Virus record (IMG/VR): IMGVR_UViG_3300030101_002579
Span: 1 to 20,621 of that record
Origin: a virus
Direction: 5' to 3' (one strand)
DNA length: 20,621 nucleotides
The translations under genes were made by a program, and so were the position numbers. Numbering within the stretch: position 1 is the stretch's first letter; each line of letters begins with the position of its first letter. Positions 14,095 through 20,502 of this stretch are shown here, piece by piece. The notes below the pieces were generated by a model. It saw only the letters and a program-made list of their open reading frames with translations, ran no database searches and was not told the origin of the DNA.

Positions 14095-16335
14095 TGCTAC
14101 GTACGTACCGCTAGCTGTAAATTGTATTACTGTATCACTACCGTCTACTGAAACCGTAGGTGATCCTGTTGTTGTGCCTGAAAAGTTTGCTGTTGGTATT
14201 CTTAAAATTATAATACCGCTTCCTCCAGCTCCTGCATTGTTTGCGCTAGCACCGCCACCGCCGCCAGTATTTGCTGTGCCTGCAGGTTCACCGTTTCCTG
14301 TAGCGCCGTTACCGCCGCCTCCGGCGCCTCCGGATCCTCCACCTGCCGGTCCGCTTTGGCCACCGCCTCCGCCACCACCAGCTAATGTTACTGAAGCACC
14401 TGTAATAGCTGTAGCTTGACCGTCTCCTCCAGGGTTAGCAGAACCGTTTTGAACTCCGTTTCCTCCAACCTGAGTAGCTCCACCACCAGATCCTCCTGAT
14501 CGGTTACTTCCACCGCTTGAACCGTTTCCACCGTCATTTCCTTGACCAGCAGTTCCAGCTCCACCAGGGATGACAGGTCCTCCGCCACCTTCTTGGGCAG
14601 ATACTCCTCCACCGCCAGATCCACCAGCCGATGAAGGTGTGTTACTATTATTAAAATTACCTCTACCACCACCAATTGATGTGATTGTAGTGACTCCTGG
14701 TCCAGCTATTGAACTGTCTGAACCGTTACCATTTTTGCTACCCCCAGCCCCTACTGTAATCGTGTAAGTTGCACCAGGTGTTAAAGTTATTGCAGGTTCC
14801 CCTGAAGCAGAACCACCAGTGGGTTCACTAGCGAAAGCCGCTCTGTACCCGCCTGCGCCTCCGCCTCCGCCACCAAACGGAACTAAAGGTGTTCTACCGC
14901 CTCCGCCACCAGCTACAACAACCCAGTTAGATGTGTAAGGTGCAGAAAGGTTAAAACCACCAGAGTTTGCGTCTGCTGTTGAGTTACCAGATCCAGTTAA
15001 GACATATCCTTTTGTGCTGTCTGTAAAAGTGACTTCAACTGCTTGCCTATTTTGAGTGGCAAAGTGATTAAGATCATCTAATCCTTCAAACTTATTTCCA
15101 TTAGGATCTAATACTAAGTTATTAGAATTCCATGACTGTGCATAATCTTTAAATCTAAAAGTGTCTCCTATACTAGGAGATGCTGGTAATGTTGCTGTTA
15201 TTGCACCACCACTTGTATTTACGAAATAACCTTCTCCTGCTGCTGCGTTAAAGTTAGCTGTTTTTACTGCTTGCCAAGAGGTTCCGCCTGATACTGCCCC
15301 AAAAGACAATACTCCTGATCCATCTGTTTTTAAAAATTCATCAGCGTTACCATCTGTTGCAGGTAAAGTTAAAGTTACATCACTCGCAAGTGTAGGTGCT
15401 TTTAACGCAATGAAATTTGTACCATCATCGGTATCTTCTGTAATTTTTATAGTACCAGCTTGAGTTGAATTACCTGAAACTTGTACAACTCCTGATCCAT
15501 TTGGTGCTAATGTAATGTCTCCGTTTGCACCGTCTGTAATTGTAATCGAGCTAGAGTTTGTTCCTGAGTTTGTATCTAAAACTAAGTCATGTGCACCACT
15601 AGAAGTTACAGTAGCTGCTGCAGCTCCCGTACCAACTTTAGTTTCACCAGTTCCTTTTGGAATTAAAGCAAGATCAATATTAGAGTCATCTCCAGTTGCA
15701 GATATGCTAGGTGCGTTACCTGTCGCTGCGTTCGTAACATCTATTTGGTTTACTGCAGACGATGTTGTTTGAAAAATAATTTGTTCATTTCCATTCTCAT
15801 CAGCAATAAAGTGTGCATCATCAAATAAAATATTATGAGAATTAGTATCTAGATTTCCACCTAATTGTGGTGTTGTATCATCAACAACATCTGAACCTGT
15901 TGAGATTTCTAAAATTTTAGGATTTGTAGTATCTGGATTACCAGAAGCAAAAACTATTTTTGTTCCTTTATCTGTAGCTGAAAAAGTAAAACTATCTCCA
16001 GATCCTGTAGCATATTTAAACTGTACAGTGAATGATCCTGAAGTTGAATTTTTTAAGAAGTAAAGGTTTTGAACGTCATTTGGAATTGTAACGATTTGAT
16101 TACCTGTAATTGTACCTGTAAACTCAATCATTCTGTGTGCAAGTTCTGCACCTGTGTTACCATCTGTAACCGCTAAAGCAGTTGTCTGTGCACTACCTGC
16201 AATAGATTTTTGTATAAATCCACCAGATATTTGTTCTAAAATTTGTAAATTGGTATTTGTTTTTGTTCCCCAAGTTCCAGCATTTTCACCGGTTTGTTGA
16301 ATTTCTACCCCTAAAGGTGTGTATGTTGATGCCAT
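14092..16335 (-). CDS. Tail fibre with glycine-rich tip
   Basis: 747 residues in three parts. Residues 1-150 (MASTYTPLGVEIQQTGENAG, then TIPNDVQNLYFLKN) form a conserved marine-phage fibre N-terminus that probably attaches to the virion. Residues about 150-350 hold repeated short beta motifs (ALIPKGTGETKVG, TLAPNGSGVVQVSG, LTLPATDG) typical of trimeric fibre shafts. Residues 355-465 (SWQAVKTANFNAAAGEGYFV onward) form another beta module, containing GDTFRFKDYA. Residues about 468-706 are extremely Gly-rich (runs such as GGGGGGAGGYR), ending in SGIIILRIP and a beta-strand tail. Gly-rich receptor-binding tips are known in phage adhesins such as S16 gp38, where polyglycine helices pack together; similarity here is by composition only. 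Local G+C is high for this genome (41 of 60 bases at 14281-14340). Likely role: host recognition. Confidence 0.85.
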   Translation of the reverse strand: MASTYTPLGVEIQQTGENAGTWGTKTNTNLQILEQISGGFIQKSIAGSAQTTALAVTDGNTGAELAHRMIEFTGTITGNQIVTIPNDVQNLYFLKNSTSGSFTVQFKYATGSGDSFTFSATDKGTKIVFASGNPDTTNPKILEISTGSDVVDDTTPQLGGNLDTNSHNILFDDAHFIADENGNEQIIFQTTSSAVNQIDVTNAATGNAPSISATGDDSNIDLALIPKGTGETKVGTGAAAATVTSSGAHDLVLDTNSGTNSSSITITDGANGDITLAPNGSGVVQVSGNSTQAGTIKITEDTDDGTNFIALKAPTLASDVTLTLPATDGNADEFLKTDGSGVLSFGAVSGGTSWQAVKTANFNAAAGEGYFVNTSGGAITATLPASPSIGDTFRFKDYAQSWNSNNLVLDPNGNKFEGLDDLNHFATQNRQAVEVTFTDSTKGYVLTGSGNSTADANSGGFNLSAPYTSNWVVVAGGGGGRTPLVPFGGGGGGAGGYRAAFASEPTGGSASGEPAITLTPGATYTITVGAGGSKNGNGSDSSIAGPGVTTITSIGGGRGNFNNSNTPSSAGGSGGGGVSAQEGGGGPVIPGGAGTAGQGNDGGNGSSGGSNRSGGSGGGATQVGGNGVQNGSANPGGDGQATAITGASVTLAGGGGGGGQSGPAGGGSGGAGGGGNGATGNGEPAGTANTGGGGGASANNAGAGGSGIIILRIPTANFSGTTTGSPTVSVDGSDTVIQFTASGTYVA
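14215..14930 (-). repeat. Low-complexity glycine-codon tract of the tail fibre tip
   Basis: About 240 codons dominated by GGN with mixed third bases, raising local G+C to 41 of 60 bases at 14281-14340 against 16 of 60 at 12721-12780. Many GG doublets on the coding strand could form weak two-layer G-quadruplexes. Confidence 0.75.
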
Positions 16336-16340
16336 ATTTT

Positions 16341-16348
16341 ATCTCCTA
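16341..16348 (-). promoter_or_regulatory. Stop-embedded ribosome site TAGGAGAT before the tail fibre gene
   Basis: The TAG of the repeat-built protein is the start of TAGGAGAT, followed by five bases and the fibre ATG at 16335. Confidence 0.7.
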
Positions 16349-17485
16349 TGCAGCGTCACTATAACTTGTATTTGAGCCAGTTGCAACATCTGTATACGAT
16401 GAATTTGAACCGGTGTCAACGGCTGAATATGCTTGAATTCCAAATCCTGAAGCAGTACCAAATGCAGCTACAGAGGATGTCGCAGATAATCCTGTTACTC
16501 CCATTATATCTTCAGGTGCTAAAGATCCAACAGAAGATGTTGCAGATCGACCAGTTAATCCCATTACATCAGCGGGTGCTAAAGCTCCAACTGAAGATGT
16601 TGTAGAGAAACCTGTTAAATTAATAATAGGATTTGTAGTTATTTCTTCATTACCTAAAGATATAGAAGCACTTAAACCAGTCACACCCATAACATCTGCA
16701 GGTGCTATTGATCCAACAGAGGAAGTAGCTGATTGTCCTGTTACACCCATAATATCAGCAGGGCTTAAATCTCCAACTGTAGATGTAGATGACTGTCCTG
16801 TTGGAATAACAGTTACGTCTCCAATAGCTGTAACACTTCCAAGAGAAGCTGTAGAACCTATTCCAGTTAAACCCATTACATCCGCAGGAGATAATGCACC
16901 TACAGAAGATGTAGATGATTGGCCTGGTAAAATTATTGCAAAATCATTTGCTTGACCATATAATTCTTCACCCCAACCATCACGACCCCAACCTACTTCG
17001 TTGTATGCTTCTATGTCTGTACCAAGAGAAACTGCTACTGATAAACCTGTTAGTGAAACAGTAAGTGCACTTTCACCCCAGTTTTCAAATCCCCAAGTGT
17101 CTCTACCCCAACCTTGAGCATTAAAAGATTCTACAGAACCTATTGATGGTGTTAGTGATTGTCCAGAAAGAGTTACTATGGTGTTAGGTGTAGCTGTTGC
17201 ATCGCCTAATGATGAAGTTGATGATTGACCAGTTAAAGAAACTTCTAATAGTTCTGTTGCTGCTACTGTTCCAAGAGATGTTGTTGCAGAAAGTCCACCA
17301 AGTTCTTGAGAAAATGCAACGCCCCATCCAGAGTTATTCCAAGCTTGTCTACCCCATCCAGCTTGGTTAAAACCGTCTGCTTGACCTGGCGAAGATGTTA
17401 CGGAAAAGCCAGTTACACTTATTGAAACAGTGTCTGACTGCCATGTATTAGCACCCCAAGTGTTATTACCCCAGGTAGAAGCCAT
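16346..17485 (-). CDS. Repeat-built Trp/Ser-rich virion protein
   Basis: 379 residues made almost wholly of repeats. A nine-residue motif, GxSxTSSxG, occurs about 13 times (first at residue 26, last at 332), spaced about 20-22 residues in the second half. Between copies the block PADVMG or a variant recurs at residues 200, 242, 262, 304 and 324. Three Trp modules (GWGRQAW, GWGRDTW, GWGRDGW) lie near 43, 125 and 165, plus a Trp-rich start (TWGNNTWGANTW). The end has two copies of TGSNSSYTD-like sequence. Such spacing suggests a beta-solenoid or beads-on-string fibre; the Trp modules could bind carbohydrate. Proteins with GWGR/W modules are, from memory, common in marine phage tail regions. It is separated from the fibre gene by the TAGGAGAT linker. 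I infer a tail or head fibre component. Confidence 0.75.
   Translation of the reverse strand: MASTWGNNTWGANTWQSDTVSISVTGFSVTSSPGQADGFNQAGWGRQAWNNSGWGVAFSQELGGLSATTSLGTVAATELLEVSLTGQSSTSSLGDATATPNTIVTLSGQSLTPSIGSVESFNAQGWGRDTWGFENWGESALTVSLTGLSVAVSLGTDIEAYNEVGWGRDGWGEELYGQANDFAIILPGQSSTSSVGALSPADVMGLTGIGSTASLGSVTAIGDVTVIPTGQSSTSTVGDLSPADIMGVTGQSATSSVGSIAPADVMGVTGLSASISLGNEEITTNPIINLTGFSTTSSVGALAPADVMGLTGRSATSSVGSLAPEDIMGVTGLSATSSVAAFGTASGFGIQAYSAVDTGSNSSYTDVATGSNTSYSDAA
16500..16920 (-). repeat. Tandem higher-order repeat in the Trp/Ser-rich protein gene
   Basis: The plus-strand sequence CCCATWAYATC begins at 16500, 16560, 16686, 16746 and 16872, so the intervals alternate 60, 126, 60, 126 bases, a 186-base unit of two sub-units. 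In protein this is PADVMG at residues 324, 304, 262, 242 and 200. Copies have diverged at many wobble positions, so the array is not recent. Confidence 0.75.
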
Positions 17486-17498
17486 AAGGTTGGCTCCT

Positions 17499-17930
17499 TT
17501 ACGCTATTCTGATGATTGCGTTTGATGCGTCTGCTGCTGGAAATTGAATTGTAAAAGTTCCGCTTGTTACAGTTTTGTCTGCACCGAAATCGATTGCACA
17601 AACTGCTGGGTCACCTGATGCTGAATCATTAAAAATTAAACATCCTCTTGCTGTAAAAGAAGCAGATGTAAAACTTGTATCAGCAAAATCACAAACTGCT
17701 GTGTCTGTTGATAAAGCTGGAGTTACACTCGTAAGCGCGTTTCCTTTTGCAGTATAACCAGATCCAGAAACTTCTTCTGAAGTTGTATATGCAGTTGTAG
17801 ATTTATTTAACGTTGCAGAACTTGTGTACAAAGCTAAATTGAAAGTGTTTCCAGATGATGCAGTAAAATTATGCACTCCTGTTAATATTTCAGTTTTAAA
17901 ACTATTACAAATTGCCGATGTTATTGCCAT
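17499..17930 (-). CDS. Conserved marine phage structural protein, 143 aa
   Basis: 143 residues, MAITSAICNSFKTEILTGVH onward, with FNLALYTSSATLN, SGSGYTAKGNALTSV, FTARGCLIFND and FTIQFPAADASNAIIRIA. I recognise this whole architecture from marine and other phage contigs, where it is a frequent unannotated virion protein of all-beta character near fibre genes. It contains three Cys residues (positions about 8, 84 and 96) plus one near 111, which is notable for so small a phage protein. No enzymatic motif is seen. The start at 17930 follows the TAGGAGAT motif formed by the stop of the adaptor gene. The next gene begins 13 bases after its TAA, with AAGGAG between. Function is inferred from context only. 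Confidence 0.75.
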   Translation of the reverse strand: MAITSAICNSFKTEILTGVHNFTASSGNTFNLALYTSSATLNKSTTAYTTSEEVSGSGYTAKGNALTSVTPALSTDTAVCDFADTSFTSASFTARGCLIFNDSASGDPAVCAIDFGADKTVTSGTFTIQFPAADASNAIIRIA

Positions 17931-17935
17931 AATTA

Positions 17936-17943
17936 ATCTCCTA
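17936..17943 (-). promoter_or_regulatory. Stop-embedded ribosome site TAGGAGAT before the 143-aa gene
   Basis: The TAG of the adaptor gene begins TAGGAGAT, followed by five bases and the ATG at 17930. Confidence 0.7.
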
Positions 17944-18645
17944 CGGGTTTACTGAGTTTACCGGTATTCGAACAGTGCCATCTGTGTAGTCATCTCTTCG
18001 TCTTCTACCGACTTGCTCGTTAGCAAACTTTTGTATCTCTTGTTTATATTTATTTTCATATAATGTCAACATATCTATTGGGCCTTTTAAAAAGCCGTAT
18101 GCCTCCGATAAACAGCAATATAATAGCCCATTTGGAAAATTAAGACTAATGTAATTAGTATCATTATTTTCTAATAATGCAGGGGCCACATTATAATGAA
18201 CTCTAAATTTATAAGTTGTATCTGGAACAGGAGCAAACATCATTCTGCCAGATGTGGTATCAGATTCTCCTGTAGCACCACCAAACATAGCGTAGTATTT
18301 TGGTTGTCCTCTTTTAGCAGATTCTGTCGATGAAACATACTCTTGAAGATATGTAACATCTTTTTTTTCTAACCAAACATTAGCTCCAGTTGTAGCTGAT
18401 GTTGAATCATATACCTGTATGGCTCTTACAAAAACTGCTCCTGCTGGGGCATTAATTGTTTCTTGACCTGCAACTAAATTACCTATTTGTTGTTTTCTAT
18501 CTGCATCTATTGGCACATCTCTAAAGATTCTGTATTGTGCGTTTAAGATTATATTCTCTAATACAGCGTCTGTTAAAACATTTGAGTCTGTTTCTGTATA
18601 GCTTCTAATTTGTGTTTTTAATCCTGATGCACTTAATCCTGCCAT
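17941..18645 (-). CDS. Head-tail adaptor, SU10-type
   Basis: 234 residues. The N-terminal helices (LKTQIRSYTETDSNVLTDAV, then NIILNAQYRIFRDVP), a beta section with RAIQVYDS and RMMFAPVPDTTYKFRVHYNV, and a helical C-terminal part (GLLYCCLSEAYGFLKGPIDM, then YENKYKQEIQKFANEQVGRR) match the phage adaptor proteins named after phage SU10, which bind the portal ring and connect it to the short tail. Length is usual for the family. The Arg-rich patch GRRRRDDYTDG near the end could contact DNA or the portal. The start overlaps the previous stop as TAATG at 18645, and its TAG is part of the TAGGAGAT motif leading the next gene. Together with the 250-residue protein upstream it suggests a portal outside the window to the right. 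Confidence 0.8.
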   Translation of the reverse strand: MAGLSASGLKTQIRSYTETDSNVLTDAVLENIILNAQYRIFRDVPIDADRKQQIGNLVAGQETINAPAGAVFVRAIQVYDSTSATTGANVWLEKKDVTYLQEYVSSTESAKRGQPKYYAMFGGATGESDTTSGRMMFAPVPDTTYKFRVHYNVAPALLENNDTNYISLNFPNGLLYCCLSEAYGFLKGPIDMLTLYENKYKQEIQKFANEQVGRRRRDDYTDGTVRIPVNSVNP

Positions 18646-18809
18646 TACTCTTCTCCGATTCTATCAGTATCAACTTTATATTTTAATCTTATCTTTTTTT
18701 GTTTTGCAGTTTCTTCATTTTCATAAACAGGCACATCCGCTACAGAATTACATTTACATCGTTTAATGCCAAATAATTTACAAATAAAATTTTTTAATTT
18801 TTCTATCAT
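18645..18809 (-). CDS. Small Cys-containing protein, 54 aa
   Basis: 54 residues, too short for most gene callers. It starts MIEKLKNFICKLFGIKRCKC and ends DTDRIGEE-stop. The N-terminal 16 residues form an amphipathic or weakly hydrophobic helix, followed by Cys18 and Cys20, which with Cys10 could bind a metal or be lipid- or disulfide-linked; this is speculation. The remainder is charged and helical. The ATG overlaps the previous TGA (ATGA at 18806-18809), and its TAA overlaps the adaptor start as TAATG, so it fits exactly between two structural genes, which is good evidence that it is translated. Proteins with ICNLFGIKxCKC-like starts are, from memory, present in related marine phages without known function. 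Confidence 0.7.
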   Translation of the reverse strand: MIEKLKNFICKLFGIKRCKCNSVADVPVYENEETAKQKKIRLKYKVDTDRIGEE

Positions 18810-19303
18810 GGTGTTATTGTAACTGGTCCTGCAGACACAGTTGGTCCTCCTGACTCTTCTGTTATACTAGGAGTTGCCCCTAGTGTAAATGTATATTTAT
18901 CTGTTGTGGTTACAGTTATACCAAATCCCGATGCATTTTCATAGGTAGAAAAAGGAACTCCTCCTGGACTACCTTGAACATTTCTAAATCTTACAGTGTT
19001 ACCAGTTGTTCTTCCGTGATTAGGTTCAGTGACAGTAATTGTCTGTGAAGATGCTGTTATAGAAAAAGGATTATTTCCTAACATAGCTGCAACAGCAGGT
19101 TCTGTTCTTCCCGGTCTTACATGTCTTAAAGATATGGAATCACCATTCATAGGCTTTGGTTCTAATTGTGGTTGCTTTGGTTCAAATTCAGAGACATGCA
19201 CAAACGCACCATTCCATTCTCTAACCATTTCTTTGTATGGAAACTCCATACCAGATCTATCTGATATTGCTTTTGCGTATTTACCTGTTGCGTATTTTGC
19301 CAT
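18806..19303 (-). CDS. Conserved marine phage virion protein, 165 aa
   Basis: 165 residues in two parts. The N-terminal half (MAKYATGKYAKAISDRSGME, then YKEMVREWNGAFVHVSEFEP, then KQPQLEP) is a pattern I recognise in many marine phages, with no known function. The C-terminal half, about residues 78-160, is a beta module (ITVTEPNHGRTTGNTVRFRN, then TTTDKYTFTLG) resembling module 1 of the tail hub at 9031-11205, which has a comparable His-x5-Gly core and TLTIT strand. No catalytic residues are evident. TAATG joins it to the 78-residue gene upstream, and ATGA to the 54-residue gene downstream. A minor head-tail or decoration role is inferred. Confidence 0.75.
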   Translation of the reverse strand: MAKYATGKYAKAISDRSGMEFPYKEMVREWNGAFVHVSEFEPKQPQLEPKPMNGDSISLRHVRPGRTEPAVAAMLGNNPFSITASSQTITVTEPNHGRTTGNTVRFRNVQGSPGGVPFSTYENASGFGITVTTTDKYTFTLGATPSITEESGGPTVSAGPVTITP

Positions 19304-19539
19304 TATTTTTTACCTTTTTTCTTTTTACCACCAGATCCTAAAGGTTTATCTACTCTACCACCTTTAGATAAAAACTTATTTCTTAATCTTTCCATTTCCT
19401 CTTCAAATTCTTGAAGCTGACTTGGAGTTAGTTTATTATAAGGTTTACCAAACATTTCCATTGCATGATCATCTGCATATTCTGGTTTATAAAATGATTT
19501 ATCTACCGACGCTACTTTTTTATTTTTTTTTTTTGCCAT
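19303..19539 (-). CDS. Small Lys-rich protein, 78 aa
   Basis: 78 residues. It opens with a Lys run (MAKKKNKK) encoded by a 12-base poly-A tract, has a central helical section (KLTPSQLQEFEEEMERLRNK), and ends in a Gly/Lys tail (SKGGRVDKPLGSGGKKKKGK). The tail includes GGRV, reminiscent of the GGRIG motif in the large proteins at the other end of the window. The protein has basic ends and an acidic centre, so it could bridge DNA and protein, but no family is recognised. It starts and ends with TAATG overlaps (19539 and 19303). Its position between adaptor genes suggests a head-completion or assembly factor; this is inference. Confidence 0.7.
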   Translation of the reverse strand: MAKKKNKKVASVDKSFYKPEYADDHAMEMFGKPYNKLTPSQLQEFEEEMERLRNKFLSKGGRVDKPLGSGGKKKKGKK

Positions 19540-19739
19540 TAATCTAGATAGCCTTTTAAGTAACTTAAATCTTTAGGTATTTTTTTTGCTTTTAAACCTA
19601 TAAATCCTTTTTTCTTCATATCTTTTTTTGCCTTAGCAATACCTTTTCTAACAGCAGGATCTGTTTCCATACTTCCTTTGGTTTTTAAACTATTTAAAAA
19701 AGCTTTTCCTAAACCTTTAACTGCTTTTATTTTTCCCAT
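19539..19739 (-). CDS. Small highly basic protein, 66 aa
   Basis: 66 residues, MGKIKAVKGLGKAFLNSLKT onward, very rich in Lys (about one residue in four), with few acidic residues. A central stretch (RKGIAKAKKDMKKKGFIGLK) should form a basic amphipathic helix. It could bind DNA or RNA, or neutralise packaged DNA near the portal, but there is no recognisable fold. The ATG overlaps the stop of the adaptor-like gene as TAATG at 19739, and its TAA overlaps the ATG of the 78-residue gene. Both neighbours are small or structural, and the pair of basic proteins in a row is unusual. Function is unknown. Confidence 0.68.
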   Translation of the reverse strand: MGKIKAVKGLGKAFLNSLKTKGSMETDPAVRKGIAKAKKDMKKKGFIGLKAKKIPKDLSYLKGYLD

Positions 19740-20491
19740 TATGACCCCGGATAATATGCTTTAGGAGTAATGTGTGTGCTAGATGCAGAACCATCTTCTG
19801 CTAATGCTCTTGCAAACTCATCCTCGTAAACTAATTTTGTTTGTTGAATTAATGCTGGTTGATATTTCATAGATAGATAATACGCTAATCCTGATACCAT
19901 GCAAGGCACAAATCTAAATGGAACATCAGTAGCATTTGTGTAATCGCCTGCATCTTGTATTCTTTTTATGAAAAAGAAATGCATATCTTTAGACGCGTTT
20001 GTTGAATCTGGTGTTGGATAAACGTGTATAGTAACTTTATCTATAAATCTTTCTACCCAATATTGATTAGGTGTTCCTTTTGATAACTTGTTAGAAAATC
20101 CAGCGTAAGTAGATCTATCTACTTTAGTCATCGGTGAATCTGATTGTGTTGTTTGAGTTCTATTGGATCTTAACTGTGCTTCAAGAACATCGGATATACC
20201 AAATACACTAGCTGGGTCTACTGTAGTTGCAGAAGTTCCATCGCCACTAGATCTAAAAAAATCATAATCTGCTTGACCCTCTATAAGATCTAAGTTTGTT
20301 GAACCTATTTCCCAATAGTGAATACCTCTATTACCCCATTCTTGGAACAATATATTTAATGTTCTTCTAGCGTTTTTTAGTTGATAACCAGCAACATTTT
20401 GCTGACCGATACGTTCAAACGCTTCTTCTATTATTTCTTCAATAGCAAAAGTTTTGTCGAACGTTGTTGTTCCTGAAGTAGTATTAGCCAT
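19739..20491 (-). CDS. Head-completion/tail adaptor, P22 gp4-like
   Basis: 250 residues. The N-terminal region (AIEEIIEEAFERIGQQNVAG, then LKNARRTLNILFQEWGNRGI, then HYWEIG) has the helix-turn-helix-like pattern of podovirus head-completion proteins such as P22 gp4, in which A...LG......Q...A...L..L..EW recurs. It then has a beta section with DYDFF, VLEAQLRSNR, DSPMTKVDR and YPTPDSTNASKDMHFFFIKR. The C-terminal part (RFVPCMVSGLAYYLSMKYQP, then LVYEDEFARALAEDGS) is helical and matches the corresponding part of this family in marine phages. The ATG follows AGGAGTTTAA, whose AGGAG overlaps the previous stop TAG. A ring under the portal is the likely place. The identification is by pattern, not by search, so the exact family is uncertain. 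Confidence 0.75.
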   Translation of the reverse strand: MANTTSGTTTFDKTFAIEEIIEEAFERIGQQNVAGYQLKNARRTLNILFQEWGNRGIHYWEIGSTNLDLIEGQADYDFFRSSGDGTSATTVDPASVFGISDVLEAQLRSNRTQTTQSDSPMTKVDRSTYAGFSNKLSKGTPNQYWVERFIDKVTIHVYPTPDSTNASKDMHFFFIKRIQDAGDYTNATDVPFRFVPCMVSGLAYYLSMKYQPALIQQTKLVYEDEFARALAEDGSASSTHITPKAYYPGS

Positions 20492-20494
20492 TTA

Positions 20495-20502
20495 AACTCC
20501 TA
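20495..20502 (-). promoter_or_regulatory. Stop-embedded ribosome site TAGGAGTT before the adaptor-like gene
   Basis: A variant of the same arrangement: the TAG of the truncated gene at the right edge is part of TAGGAGTT, three bases before the ATG at 20491. Confidence 0.65.

Noticed and set aside
14174-14419. Plus-strand Pro-rich open frame
   Set aside because: It is the complement of the glycine codons of the tail fibre (GGN read as NCC), with no ribosome site and no independent support.
14388-14675. Minus-strand 95-residue Val/Glu-rich frame inside the fibre tip
   Set aside because: A frame-shifted reading of the repetitive glycine codons (GGT GGA to GTG GAG); composition is an artefact of the tract.
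14215-14930. G-quadruplex-forming regulatory region
   Set aside because: Only two-base G tracts, fully explained by glycine codons; not strong enough to call a structure.
16346-16605. Plus-strand 85-residue frame at the end of the repeat gene
   Set aside because: Its repeated Gln/Leu pattern only mirrors the protein repeats on the opposite strand.
16500-16920. Regular repeats considered as a CRISPR array
   Set aside because: Repeats are diverged, continuously coding in one frame and spaced 60/126 bases, matching protein repeats rather than direct repeats with unique spacers.
17419-17601. Minus-strand 60-residue frame across the 143-aa/379-aa junction
   Set aside because: Overlaps two well-supported genes out of frame and has no ribosome site or recognisable content.
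19029-19367. Plus-strand 112-residue frame near the 165-aa gene
   Set aside because: Antisense to coupled structural genes with TAATG and ATGA junctions; no supporting signals.
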